Counted from the first letter of the stretch, positions 28,688 to 38,287 are shown. The stretch: DNA of 64,000 bases from Alteromonas indica (GCA_003056425.1 PYVY01000003.1:124001-188000), one strand, 5' to 3'. Notes: generated by a model from the sequence alone, not told the origin. Numbers and translations are program-made.

Positions 28688-29506
28688 ATGCAGTTTATTA
28701 CCGAAAATCTTCCGACCCTGTTAGCCATGATGGGCACCGGCGTCTTCGCCGGCCTGCTAGCCGGACTATTAGGCGTAGGCGGCGGAATTGTTATCGTTCC
28801 GGTGTTGTTTTTTTTATTTCAGGCGCTGGGTGTTTCCGCGCAGACCAGTATGGTGGTCGCCACCGCGACCTCGCTGGCCACCATTGTTCCTACCTCACTA
28901 AGTTCAATTCGTGCGCATCTGGCAAAAGGTAATGTAGATACCACGCTATTAAAGAACTGGGCACTTTTTATGCTACTGGGCGTGCTGGCTGGTAGCTATT
29001 TAGTCACTCAGGTGAACGGCCAATGGCTTACTTTGCTGTTTGGCATCATAGCCTGTTTATCGGCTATCAATATGCTGGTGGGTAAAAAAGCAGCGCTTAC
29101 CGAGAGCTTACCCGGCCGCGCCGGGCAAAGCATTATGGCGGGTTTAATCGGCTTATTCAGCTCGATGGTCGGGATTGGCGGCGGTACCCTCACTGTGCCT
29201 ACCTTAACCTTTTGCAATTACCCGGCACACCGGGCGGTGGGAACCGCCGCGGCAGTCGGTTTAATTATATCTTTGCCTGCAGCATTAATGCTGTCGTTGG
29301 CGGGCACCGCACCAACCGATGCGCCCCCCGGCACCTACGGGTTGGTTAACTGGATAGGGTTTGCCTGCATCGTACCACTGACGGTGTTGTTTGCCCCGCT
29401 GGGCGCCGCGCTTGCGGCTAAGCTAGATGCAGCGGTACTGAAAAAAATCTTCGCGGTTATTCTGATCATCACTGGTCTGCGCATGCTGGCGCAGGTCCTG
29501 CTTTAG
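28688..29506 (+). CDS. TauE/SafE family permease within the purine operon
   Basis: 272 aa, about eight helices with duplicated glycine motifs GVGGGIVIVP and GIGGGTLTVP. Distinct from the TauE protein of the sulfur island. Position between the HpxW-like and aminotransferase genes, 23 and 9 bp away, suggests transport of a pathway compound (for example an oxalate-, oxamate- or ureido-type anion) rather than sulfite; this is inference only. Confidence 0.82.
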   Translation: MQFITENLPTLLAMMGTGVFAGLLAGLLGVGGGIVIVPVLFFLFQALGVSAQTSMVVATATSLATIVPTSLSSIRAHLAKGNVDTTLLKNWALFMLLGVLAGSYLVTQVNGQWLTLLFGIIACLSAINMLVGKKAALTESLPGRAGQSIMAGLIGLFSSMVGIGGGTLTVPTLTFCNYPAHRAVGTAAAVGLIISLPAALMLSLAGTAPTDAPPGTYGLVNWIGFACIVPLTVLFAPLGAALAAKLDAAVLKKIFAVILIITGLRMLAQVLL

Positions 29507-29515
29507 GAGTTTGTT

Positions 29516-30745
29516 ATGTCTACCCTTTCGCTTCCGCCCCGTCTGCTGATGGGGCCAGGCCCGATAAACTGCTACCCACGGGTACTCAGTGCGATGGCTA
29601 CCCAGCTGGTAGGTCAGTACGATCCGGTGATGACCGGTTATATGAATGAAGTTATGGCTCTTTACCGGCGGGTATTTAATACCAGCAATCAACATACGGT
29701 ATTAATTGATGGCACCAGTCGCGCCGGTATAGAGGCTGTATTGGTTTCGGCGCTGGAACCGGGCGATTGTGTTTTAGTTCCGGTATTTGGCCGCTTTGGT
29801 CACTTGCTGGCTGAGATTTGTGAGCGTGCCGGCGCCAAGGTACATACCATTGAGGTGCCTTGGGGTGAAGTGTTTGACCCCCAGCAAATTGAAGAGGCGG
29901 TGCAACGTGTACGGCCAAAATTACTCGCTATAGTGCAAGGGGATACCTCTACTACGATGTTGCAGCCGTTAGCTCAACTGGGCGAAATTTGCCGACGTTA
30001 CGATGTGATTTTTTATAGTGACGCTACCGCATCGATTGGCGGCAACGCATTTGACACCGACACCTGGCAATTAGACGCGGTATCTATCGGCCTGCAAAAA
30101 TGCCTGGGGGGACCGTCTGGCAGTGCTCCGATTACCTTAAGCCCACGTTATGTTGAACTGGTGCGCAAGCGTCATCATGTGGAAGCCGGTATTAAAGATT
30201 CCCATCACCATGGGGCCAGTGGAAGCCGTATACAGTCTAATTATTTTGATATACCAATGATTTTGGATTATTGGGGCGAGGAGCGCTTAAACCACCATAC
30301 CGAGGCAGCTTCCATGTTGTTTTGCGCCAGAGAGTGCGCCATTACGTTACTGGATGAAGGTAAAGACGCCGTGATCGCGCGGCATAAACTGGCTGGAGAT
30401 GCAATGCTGGCAGGTATACAGGCACTCGGCCTGCAGCCTTTTGGTAACCTGCAACATAAGATGAACAATGTGGTAGGCGTAACGATTCCACACGACGTAG
30501 ATGGTGAAGCTATCCGCCATACCCTTCTGCACCGGTTTAACATTGAAATTGGCACCAGCTTTGGCCCATTGAAAGGCAAAATATGGCGTATCGGTACGAT
30601 GGGCTATAACGCACGCCAAGATGCGGTTTTACATACCTTGCAGTCGTTAGAAACCGTACTGCGTCAGCAGCGCGGGCCGATTACCGGCACTCCCGGCGCC
30701 GGGGTCGATGCGGCCCTGGCCGTGTATGATGAGAATAGACAATGA
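29516..30745 (+). CDS. Ureidoglycine--glyoxylate aminotransferase (PucG/HpxJ type)
   Basis: 409 aa, class V PLP aminotransferase. LLMGPGPINCYPRVL near the N-terminus, the PLP lysine in SIGLQKCLGGPSGSAP, and IGTSFGPLKGKIWRIGTMG near the C-terminus. Related to alanine-glyoxylate aminotransferases; neighbouring allantoate amidohydrolase identifies it as the enzyme converting unstable S-ureidoglycine plus glyoxylate to oxalurate plus glycine. SD AGGAG. Overlaps the next gene by 4 bp. Confidence 0.87.
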   Translation: MSTLSLPPRLLMGPGPINCYPRVLSAMATQLVGQYDPVMTGYMNEVMALYRRVFNTSNQHTVLIDGTSRAGIEAVLVSALEPGDCVLVPVFGRFGHLLAEICERAGAKVHTIEVPWGEVFDPQQIEEAVQRVRPKLLAIVQGDTSTTMLQPLAQLGEICRRYDVIFYSDATASIGGNAFDTDTWQLDAVSIGLQKCLGGPSGSAPITLSPRYVELVRKRHHVEAGIKDSHHHGASGSRIQSNYFDIPMILDYWGEERLNHHTEAASMLFCARECAITLLDEGKDAVIARHKLAGDAMLAGIQALGLQPFGNLQHKMNNVVGVTIPHDVDGEAIRHTLLHRFNIEIGTSFGPLKGKIWRIGTMGYNARQDAVLHTLQSLETVLRQQRGPITGTPGAGVDAALAVYDENRQ

Positions 30746-31998
30746 GTGCTTTTAAAACCCAGGCAGAACAGGTTATGCAACAACTGCAGGAGCTTGGCAC
30801 TATTAGCCAGTCCCCGCAATATCTGGATCGGCGTTATTTAACGGCTGAACATGCCAGCGCTAATCAACTGGTGGCTAACTGGATGCACCAGGCCGGCATG
30901 CAAACCTGGCAGGATGCTGCCGCTAATTTGTGGGGACGCTTGGCCAGTAGCGCCGTCCCTGACGCCCCCCGACTTATTTTAGGCAGCCATCTGGATACGG
31001 TACCAAATGGCGGAAAATACGATGGCATGCTCGGTGTACTAGCCCCCATCGCCGTGGCCCAATTACTGGCGCAACAAGCCATCAGTTTACCTTTTCATTT
31101 AGACATTGTGGGCTTTGGCGATGAAGAAGGAAGTCGTTTTGGCTCCACCTTATTAGGCAGCCGGGCGCTCGTAGGTAACTGGCCTGCCGATTGGGCCGAG
31201 CTGACCGATGAGAACAATATTACGCTGGCCCAGGCCATGCAAAATGCTGGTTTGGATTTTACCCAGGTCCACCAGGCAGCCATCAGTAACGAAAACCTGC
31301 TGGGCTATATTGAACTTCACATTGAACAGGGCCCGGTACTTGAACACGAGAATCTGCCTGTAGGAATAGTCAGTGCTATTGCCGGCGCGCGACGCTTTGA
31401 GTTTACGGTAACAGGCATGGCGGGGCATGCTGGCACGGTGCCAATGCCGCTGCGCCAGGATGCGCTGGCGGCTGCCAGTGAGATGATTCTGGCGGTGGAA
31501 GCGCTGGCGGTGAAAAACCAGGTAGTGGCTACCGTAGGGCGGATTAATAACAAACCCAACGGGGTTAACGTTATTGCCGGTCAGAGCCAATTTTCATTGG
31601 ATATTCGTAGCGCCAGTGACGCCCAGCGTGACGAGGCCCTGGAACACATTATGCTAGCTATGGAGGATATAGCGCAGCGTCGGGGGGTGCAGTTACACCA
31701 CCAGCAAACCCACGAAGCAGACGCCGTATCGTGCGATCCGAGCTTGCAATCCTATCTGCGCGATGCGGTTGAGCAAAATGGTATACGTCCCTTTACGCTG
31801 CCTTCCGGGGCGGGCCACGATGCTATGGCGATGGCCCACCTGTGTCCGGTGGCCATGTTATTTACACGCTGCGATAAAGGCATTAGCCATCACCCGGCCG
31901 AAGCTATCACCACCGCGGACATCGAGGTGAGCTTACAGGTTTTGTTTGACACTATTATGGCGGTGGCCGAGCCCACTAAGCAGAAGGAAGTGATGTGA
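30742..31998 (+). CDS. Allantoate amidohydrolase (M20 family)
   Basis: 418 aa, dinuclear metal amidase. Metal ligands in GSHLDTVPNGGKYDG, GDEEGSRFGSTLLGS and YIELHIEQGPVLE; a late GAGHDAMAMAHLCPVAMLF completes the site. Hydrolyses allantoate to S-ureidoglycine, ammonia and CO2, directly feeding the aminotransferase whose gene overlaps it (ATGA). Distinguished from beta-ureidopropionase and carbamoyl-cysteine hydrolases of the same family mainly by context. Confidence 0.87.
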   Translation: MSAFKTQAEQVMQQLQELGTISQSPQYLDRRYLTAEHASANQLVANWMHQAGMQTWQDAAANLWGRLASSAVPDAPRLILGSHLDTVPNGGKYDGMLGVLAPIAVAQLLAQQAISLPFHLDIVGFGDEEGSRFGSTLLGSRALVGNWPADWAELTDENNITLAQAMQNAGLDFTQVHQAAISNENLLGYIELHIEQGPVLEHENLPVGIVSAIAGARRFEFTVTGMAGHAGTVPMPLRQDALAAASEMILAVEALAVKNQVVATVGRINNKPNGVNVIAGQSQFSLDIRSASDAQRDEALEHIMLAMEDIAQRRGVQLHHQQTHEADAVSCDPSLQSYLRDAVEQNGIRPFTLPSGAGHDAMAMAHLCPVAMLFTRCDKGISHHPAEAITTADIEVSLQVLFDTIMAVAEPTKQKEVM

Positions 31999-32375
31999 AA
32001 ATTACCCGTATATACAATGACGAGCATGGCAAAAGCCACTTTGGTGAAGTAACTATACCGGTGAGTGACGGCGGGCCCATCGGAATGTTGTCAGAGCGCT
32101 ATAGCGCGGGCAACATTATTTTTCGCCAAACCCCGGCCGATTATGATTTTAAATGGCACCCCGCCCCCGCGCGGCAGTTATTGTTTATATTAAAAGGGCG
32201 GGCGGAATTTACGGTGTCAGGCGGCGCGCGTAAAGTCTTTGGCGCAGGCGACGTAGTGTTGCTTGAGGATACCGAAGGTGAGGGGCATTGCAGCCGTGCA
32301 TTGTATAATGAAGTTCGCGACTCTATTTTTGTAACTCTGGGCGATGATGTGGTTTTTGAGCCCGATCTACCCTGA
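31995..32375 (+). CDS. Small cupin protein at the end of the purine operon
   Basis: 126 aa, single cupin barrel; GTG start overlapping the allantoate amidohydrolase stop by 4 bp. FKWHPAPARQLLFILKGRAEF and FGAGDVVLLEDTEGEGHCSR correspond to cupin motifs 1 and 2 with His residues that could bind a metal. Too short to be the two-cupin ureidoglycine aminohydrolase YlbA, but it may act on or shield the unstable ureidoglycine. Function not established. Confidence 0.75.
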   Translation: MKITRIYNDEHGKSHFGEVTIPVSDGGPIGMLSERYSAGNIIFRQTPADYDFKWHPAPARQLLFILKGRAEFTVSGGARKVFGAGDVVLLEDTEGEGHCSRALYNEVRDSIFVTLGDDVVFEPDLP

Positions 32376-32676
32376 GCCTCCTGGGGCTGAATAGCATCTG
32401 TGTACACCGCGTAGCGGTTAGCCAGCCAGCTAAAATTCCACAACGCCCGCTGGGACCATTTTACCTGAGTATTGACCCGCCATACTACTTACAGAGGGTA
32501 GATGTCGCGCTCCGCCCTCTTATCAATCTATCCCCTGCCGGGTGATACGCGCTGACGCATCATTTTCGGGCACGCTTCACCTTTTATGTGCAACCCCCTG
32601 CACAGCCGGTTATCTCGGGCCGCGCATATTCCCATGTTTTAATTATATAACAACGCCTTAGAACAAATCATTTTGA
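32376..32676. other. Intergenic region before exported adenosine deaminase gene
   Basis: About 300 bp without a gene. No convincing terminator after the cupin gene was found. Its right end leads into the RutR-like operator at 32677. Confidence 0.3.
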
Positions 32677-32692
32677 CTGACCAAATGGTCAA
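32677..32692. promoter_or_regulatory. RutR-type operator upstream of the exported adenosine deaminase
   Basis: CTGACCA-AA-TGGTCAA differs at one position from the E. coli RutR consensus TTGACCA-N2-TGGTCAA. It is 41 bp upstream of the GTG start and overlaps a TTGACT -35-like hexamer (32673-32678). Confidence 0.78.
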
Positions 32693-32732
32693 ATAGTTGC
32701 AAGGTTGGTGGTTTTGCCGCTTAGGAGTGCCT

Positions 32733-34190
32733 GTGGTTCGCTGTGTTGTCTCGTATTGTGCTATATGGTTTTGTACGTTAATTTTTAGTGCCCCCGTGCT
32801 TGCTGCCTCTACCATAGATGAATGGTTTAGCGCCTTTAAAGCGCAGGCGACCCCGGCCCAGCTCTACGGCTTTTTACAACACATGCCCAAAGGCGGCGAT
32901 TTACACCACCATTTAACCGGCTCAGGCTTTAGCCACTGGTGGTGGGATATCGCCACTGATGAAGCTCACAATGGGGGCTATCGTTATTACACCCGTACCC
33001 TTGCCAAACTGTGTAATGGCTACGGTACCAATGCCTATGGTCCCATGCCTGAGCATCTGCTGTTTCACACCGTACAACAGTCTACTTACAATGCTTTAAG
33101 TGATTGTAAAAAGAGTGAATACACGGCGCTATCTGATTTAACCGCGGATCAGCAAAGCGCGTTTCTTGACAGTATTCGGCTGGATAAACCGTATGAGGGC
33201 CGCAATGAGTTTTTTGAAACCCATTGGCAGCGGTTAGGCGACCTTACCCGTAACCCGCATGTACAAGCCTATTTATTGCTTAAAAATATGCAGGCCTATC
33301 AGCTCGAACAAGTCACTTATCTGGAGACCCAGGTCAATGTAAAAGGCATGCTTTACCCTGATGGGAGCATAATGCAGGCCGAGCAGGCGTTGCAAACCAT
33401 AGAAACCATGCTGGCCAGCCAGGCTGCCACGGATACCGGTGTAACGGTGCGGTTTCAATATGCATTATTGCGTTTTTTGCCTGATGCAGAACAACAATTA
33501 CGCTGGATTTATGCGTTTGTGGATGCGCATCGTGACCGCTATGTGGGTATCAACTTCGTGGGACGTGAAGACAACGATAAAGGCTATCCCTTACGTTTTT
33601 TGCCTGTGCTGCGTGAACTACGCCAGGCTTATCCGGCAATTGCCTTATCTATCCACGCCGGGGAAGTTGATGAGCCTAATCATCATGTTCGCGACACCCT
33701 GTTGCTGGGCGCCAAACGTATAGGCCATGGCCTCAATACCATCAGCGATCCCCAGACCCTGTTGTTGATGCGCCACGGTCCATACTTAATTGAGATAAAC
33801 CTGATATCTAATTTATTGTTGGAATACGTCAAAGATTTCACCGAGCATCCGTTTGCCGAATATTTGCGTACCGGCATTCCGGTGGCGCTGTCTACCGATG
33901 ACCGCGGCATGTGGGACAGTACGCTCTCAGACGAATTTTACCTGGCGGTGACCCGGTTTAACCTTAGCTGGCAGGAATTACTCGCCCTGCATCGCAATTC
34001 ACTGCAATACGCATTTATAGCGGAACCCGCAAAGCGCGCGCTGATTGAGCACTGGCAACAGCAAACGGCCGTCTTCGAACAAAAGCAGATTACCCATAAT
34101 ACAGTGTATCACCCCAGCCAAACTGGCCAGTTTATTTGTCGCTACGCACCTAAAGTCTGCTCGTTGGCCACCGGAGATAAGTATGAGTAA
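32733..34190 (+). CDS. Exported adenosine deaminase-family protein
   Basis: 485 aa from the GTG at 32733 (AGGAG before it). Unlike the cytoplasmic enzyme at 48596, it begins with a signal peptide (IWFCTLIFSAPVLAAS, cleavage near residue 26). Catalytic zinc residues are all present: GGDLHHHLTGS, ALSIHAGEVDE, RIGHGLNT and VALSTDDRGMW. Predicted role: deaminate adenosine or deoxyadenosine to inosine in the periplasm or outside the cell. Overlaps the permease gene by 8 bp and has a RutR-like site upstream. Confidence 0.85.
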   Translation: MVRCVVSYCAIWFCTLIFSAPVLAASTIDEWFSAFKAQATPAQLYGFLQHMPKGGDLHHHLTGSGFSHWWWDIATDEAHNGGYRYYTRTLAKLCNGYGTNAYGPMPEHLLFHTVQQSTYNALSDCKKSEYTALSDLTADQQSAFLDSIRLDKPYEGRNEFFETHWQRLGDLTRNPHVQAYLLLKNMQAYQLEQVTYLETQVNVKGMLYPDGSIMQAEQALQTIETMLASQAATDTGVTVRFQYALLRFLPDAEQQLRWIYAFVDAHRDRYVGINFVGREDNDKGYPLRFLPVLRELRQAYPAIALSIHAGEVDEPNHHVRDTLLLGAKRIGHGLNTISDPQTLLLMRHGPYLIEINLISNLLLEYVKDFTEHPFAEYLRTGIPVALSTDDRGMWDSTLSDEFYLAVTRFNLSWQELLALHRNSLQYAFIAEPAKRALIEHWQQQTAVFEQKQITHNTVYHPSQTGQFICRYAPKVCSLATGDKYE

Positions 34191-35565
34191 ACCCCACGAA
34201 TTATTATATGCATTACACGACTCGCCCCCTGCGGTGCCAGCCACTATCGCAGCTTTTCAGCATCTGCTGGCCAGTTTTATCGCGGTAGTTACCCCTACCC
34301 TGATTATTGCCGGCGTACTTGAGCTGGGCGATTATACCCCTTACCTGGTCAGCATGGCGTTATTTACCAGTGGCGTAGGCACCTACGTGCAAACAAAATC
34401 TATCGGCCCGGTAGGCTGCGGACTGGTAGCCATTCAGGGAACCAGTTTTGCCTTTATCTCTGCACTGCTGGTGGCCGGCCTTAGCGTGCGTAAGCAGGGC
34501 GGAAGCGATGAAGACGTGTTGGCAATGTTGTTTGGTATCAGTTTATTCGGCGCTTTAGTAGAGGTGGTATTAAGCCAGGGCCTGCGTTTCTTTAAACGTA
34601 TTTTAACCCCGCTTACCAGCGGTATTGTAATTACCGCCATCGGCTTATCATTAATTAAAGTAGGTATGACCGACCTGGCCGGCGGTGTCAACGCCACTAA
34701 CTTAGGCAACAGTGCCAATATATCGCTGGGCCTTACCGTGCTGTTTATTATTATTTTTTTAAATGCATGTCATTCCCGCTGGCTGCGTTTGAGCGCCATA
34801 TTTATCGCGATGGCCATCGGCACTGTGATTGCTTACATAGCCGATATGATTGATTCCACGACAATGGTATCGGCGCCGCTGTTTACCCTGCCCGTGCCAT
34901 TAATGTATGGGCTGGACTTTGATCTGGCGCTATTTATCCCCGTGGCTTTTATCTATTTTTTTAGTGCGATTGAAACGGCTGGCGACCTGACGGCTAATAG
35001 CTTGTTTTGCAAACAGCCCATTACCGGGCCGGTTTATCTGAAGCGGTTGAAAGGCGGCATACTGGCGGACGGCCTGAACTCTATGTTTGCAGCCTGTTTT
35101 AACAGCTTTCCAAATACCACCTTTGGGCAAAATAACGGGGTTATACAATTAACCGGAATAGCCAGTCGTAAAGTAGGCTACATCGTTGCAGCTATGTTTG
35201 TCGTGCTCGGTTGCTTTCCCTTCATTGGGGTAATGTTGCAACTGATTCCCAAACCCGTATTGGGCGGCGCAACATTAATGATGTTTTCGATGGTCGCGGT
35301 AGGCGGCATAAAAATACTGACTTCTACGACCTTGGATCGGCGCGCCAGCCTGATTGTGGCCAGTTCCCTGGGCTTAGGTGGCGGTGTGCTGCTACAACCG
35401 GCCGCGATTGGGTCACTCCCCGGCTGGTTAAGCACCCTTGCCTCTTCTCCCATTACCGTGGCGGGCGTTTGCGCAGTGGTACTAGAGCTGGTACTTCCCC
35501 GCCCAGCCGAGGTCGAGCCAGAAAGCGTAACAGAGGCAAAGGATCAACCTCCATTGGCACATTAA
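34183..35565 (+). CDS. NCS2 family purine (xanthine/urate) permease
   Basis: 460 aa from the ATG at 34183 with GGAG before it. About 12-14 hydrophobic segments. NCS2 motifs: TKSIGPVGCGLVAIQGTSF, FSAIETAGDLTANS and the signature FPNTTFGQNNGVIQLTG. The QNNG form and the ETAGD motif fit the xanthine/urate branch more than uracil. Translationally coupled to the exported deaminase, so it probably brings the resulting nucleobase (hypoxanthine, xanthine or urate) across the inner membrane. Confidence 0.87.
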   Translation: MSKPHELLYALHDSPPAVPATIAAFQHLLASFIAVVTPTLIIAGVLELGDYTPYLVSMALFTSGVGTYVQTKSIGPVGCGLVAIQGTSFAFISALLVAGLSVRKQGGSDEDVLAMLFGISLFGALVEVVLSQGLRFFKRILTPLTSGIVITAIGLSLIKVGMTDLAGGVNATNLGNSANISLGLTVLFIIIFLNACHSRWLRLSAIFIAMAIGTVIAYIADMIDSTTMVSAPLFTLPVPLMYGLDFDLALFIPVAFIYFFSAIETAGDLTANSLFCKQPITGPVYLKRLKGGILADGLNSMFAACFNSFPNTTFGQNNGVIQLTGIASRKVGYIVAAMFVVLGCFPFIGVMLQLIPKPVLGGATLMMFSMVAVGGIKILTSTTLDRRASLIVASSLGLGGGVLLQPAAIGSLPGWLSTLASSPITVAGVCAVVLELVLPRPAEVEPESVTEAKDQPPLAH

Positions 35566-35730
35566 CCTGGTAATTACGCGTTTCGTCGCAGTGCAAAGGC
35601 GGAGTTTTTCGCACCAGTAAAGTGCACTGCGCTGACCAGTTTTCTTCTGATAACAATTTAACAACAATCCTATCGCCGGAAAATAATATTTTTATATCTA
35701 TATTTCAATAGGTTAGGAATATATCAAAAA

Positions 35731-35746
35731 TTGACCAATTGGACAG
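35731..35746. promoter_or_regulatory. RutR-type operator upstream of the TonB receptor
   Basis: TTGACCA-AT-TGGACAG: the left half-site is perfect, the right half-site differs at two positions. About 100 bp upstream of the receptor ATG in the 277-bp gap after the permease. Confidence 0.62.
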
Positions 35747-35842
35747 ATTTTTGGCACCTCTTGTGCTACATGCCTAGGGCCGGTGTTGGTTAGCAATGCA
35801 AGGCAACCAGTGGTTAGAAAATAAAAATATCAGAGGGATAAC

Positions 35843-38287
35843 ATGACACACTCACGCTTTACTATGTCTGCACTGACAAAAGCCGTTACGCTTGGGCTGT
35901 TGCTTAGCACGCCAGCTATCGCTTTTGCTCAACAGGAAAGTGCCACGACGCCTACGGATAGCGAAATTGAAAAAATCGAGGTTAAGGGTTCGTTAGGCTC
36001 ATTACCTGGGCAGGATGTTGAAGCTGTGTTTGGTTTCGGCAAGTCTATTCTGGAAACGCCCCGTTCCGCTTCGACAATCAGTGACGAGCAAATGGAGCGT
36101 TTCAATGTTTCTGATATTGATGAGCTGGTAGCTTTTGCGCCGGGTACTTTTACCCAGTCATTTTTCGGCGTAGCGGGGTCATTAGATGTGCGAGGCAACC
36201 CTGGCGAAACGTATTTCCGAGGGGTTAAGCGGTTAGACAATCCCGGTAACTACCCAACCCCAATAGGCGCTTCAAGCCGTATCGATATTGTTCGTGGACC
36301 GGCATCGCCGATTTATGGGCCGTCAAAAATAGGGGGCTACCTTAATTTCAATCCCAAATCTGCCCGTGCATCTTCGGGCCAGTATCTGGAAGCGCCTACC
36401 GGTGGCATGTCGTACACCCATGGGACCTGGGATAAGAGCATTCTTACTGCCGAAGTCGGCGGCCCGGCCACTATCGCCGGTAAAGAAATGGGCTATTTTA
36501 TTTATGGCGAGGTAGAAAACTCGGGAAGCTACTACGAAAACTCAGCCACTGATCAGTCCGTCCTGCAAGCTTCCTTTAATATGGATATAAGCGATAATTT
36601 CCGAGTCGAATTTGGTGGTATGTACCATAAATATGACGGTAACCAGGTGGCAGGCTGGAACCGTTTGACCCAGGAACTTATTGATAACGGAACCTATATT
36701 ACCGGAACCGCTCAGCCACTGGACACCGACGGCGACGGGTCGATATCTCATGAAGAATACGGTGATGTGAATATCGCCGGTGAAAATGGCTTTTATGTGC
36801 CTGCGGCGGCGTTTACCGATGCCGACGCCACTGCCTTAATGGCACTGGAAAATGTGGGCACTACAACACTGAATGCCTCGCAAACGCTGGTAGCGCCGGA
36901 CGACAGGTTAGAAAACGAAGCCAATACTCTGTATTTCGATATGATGTACTATGCCGATAACTGGGAGATCAAAAACCAGTTATTTTATGACGGGTACGAC
37001 AATATTAACGAAAACGCCTACGGCTTTTCACAGTTTCACGATAGCTGGGTTATTGAAGACAAACTGATATTTGCCACGTCTTATGAAAGCAATAGCCTGC
37101 TGGCTCAATTTCATCTGTCACCGTCTATCCGCTATACCGACTTTTTGCACGGTGATGATTTTACCTATGAATATTTCAATCGCCGCGACTTGACGATGCC
37201 GTCATCGGCGCTCGACCGGCGCTTGCTGTCTACCCGCAGTGGGAAAAATTTCGATAACTATGATGACGGTAATTATCTGGACCTAGGTATCGCTGCAATG
37301 ACCGACCTGACCTGGGAAAATGGTCTCAATATTGTATTAGGGGTGCGCTACGACACCATTGATATTGAAAGTACTTCGCGCCAGGATTTGCTGCTACCAG
37401 CAGAACGGGTTGTAGAAGATAGTACGACCCCAATTACTGAAAAGGAAACCGTGGATGGCGTATCCTGGAACACCAGTATCTCTTATAGCTCGCCAATTGG
37501 CTTAGTGCCGTACATTACCCTGGCAGAGCAAGCTACTCTGGTAGCCGGCCAAGGAGCAGAAATTACTATCGGCCAGTTGAATAATGATGATGGCAGCGGC
37601 GCGTTTGATACCTCAGATTTGTTTGAATATGGGGTTAAGGGCTCCTTTTTAGATGACACACTGTATTTTGCTTTATCTATTTATGAGCAGGAGCGAACCG
37701 ACTATAACAGCCAGGCTATTGTAACCAATGCAACAACGCACAATGAAGGTACCGAGTTTGAATTACGCTGGGTAGTGAATGAAAACCTGGTGTTATCCGC
37801 CGGCTATTCTAATGTTGAGGTAATCAACCTCACGGCATTGGAAGATGAAAGCCAATTTGGCTTTCTGGGGCTAGAGGATTTGGTCAACCTTGAAGACAAA
37901 TCGCTGGTTCTGGGCGGCAATGTAATTGGTTTGAATCTGGTAGGTGAAGGAACGTCTAACCCGGATGCCCGTAAAGCTGGAATTCCGGAAAACATTTATA
38001 CCTTTACCGCTACCTACGATTTTCAAAACGGTATTGCGGGTAATATAAGTGTGGTAGATGCCGAAGAAGTATCTTCTGGCTTCTCTGGTGCAGTCACCTT
38101 ACCAGGCTACACCCTGGTCAATGCCGGGTTGTCATATCAAAGCGAAGACTGGAATGTAAACCTGACCGTGAAAAACCTTACCGACGAGCGTTACTTCCGG
38201 GCTAATTTCCCGGATTTATTCGGTAGCCAGGTGGTTCTACCTGAACTTCCCCGTCATTTTAATGTGAAGTTTGCTTACAAGTTTTAA
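35843..38287 (+). CDS. TonB-dependent outer-membrane receptor, candidate purine nucleoside receptor
   Basis: 814 aa. Signal peptide with cleavage after AIAFAQ, a TonB-box-like IEKIEVKG, plug domain (about residues 55-175: ETPRSASTISDEQ, SLDVRGNPGETYFRGVKRL, RIDIVRGPASPIYGPSKIGG), then a beta-barrel ending in NVKFAYKF with the terminal aromatic. Residues 294-305 (DTDGDGSISHEE) form a canonical EF-hand loop, likely in an extracellular loop. Context with exported deaminase, NCS2 permease and NUP protein suggests nucleosides or larger purine compounds as ligand. SD AGAGGG. Confidence 0.9.
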   Translation: MTHSRFTMSALTKAVTLGLLLSTPAIAFAQQESATTPTDSEIEKIEVKGSLGSLPGQDVEAVFGFGKSILETPRSASTISDEQMERFNVSDIDELVAFAPGTFTQSFFGVAGSLDVRGNPGETYFRGVKRLDNPGNYPTPIGASSRIDIVRGPASPIYGPSKIGGYLNFNPKSARASSGQYLEAPTGGMSYTHGTWDKSILTAEVGGPATIAGKEMGYFIYGEVENSGSYYENSATDQSVLQASFNMDISDNFRVEFGGMYHKYDGNQVAGWNRLTQELIDNGTYITGTAQPLDTDGDGSISHEEYGDVNIAGENGFYVPAAAFTDADATALMALENVGTTTLNASQTLVAPDDRLENEANTLYFDMMYYADNWEIKNQLFYDGYDNINENAYGFSQFHDSWVIEDKLIFATSYESNSLLAQFHLSPSIRYTDFLHGDDFTYEYFNRRDLTMPSSALDRRLLSTRSGKNFDNYDDGNYLDLGIAAMTDLTWENGLNIVLGVRYDTIDIESTSRQDLLLPAERVVEDSTTPITEKETVDGVSWNTSISYSSPIGLVPYITLAEQATLVAGQGAEITIGQLNNDDGSGAFDTSDLFEYGVKGSFLDDTLYFALSIYEQERTDYNSQAIVTNATTHNEGTEFELRWVVNENLVLSAGYSNVEVINLTALEDESQFGFLGLEDLVNLEDKSLVLGGNVIGLNLVGEGTSNPDARKAGIPENIYTFTATYDFQNGIAGNISVVDAEEVSSGFSGAVTLPGYTLVNAGLSYQSEDWNVNLTVKNLTDERYFRANFPDLFGSQVVLPELPRHFNVKFAYKF

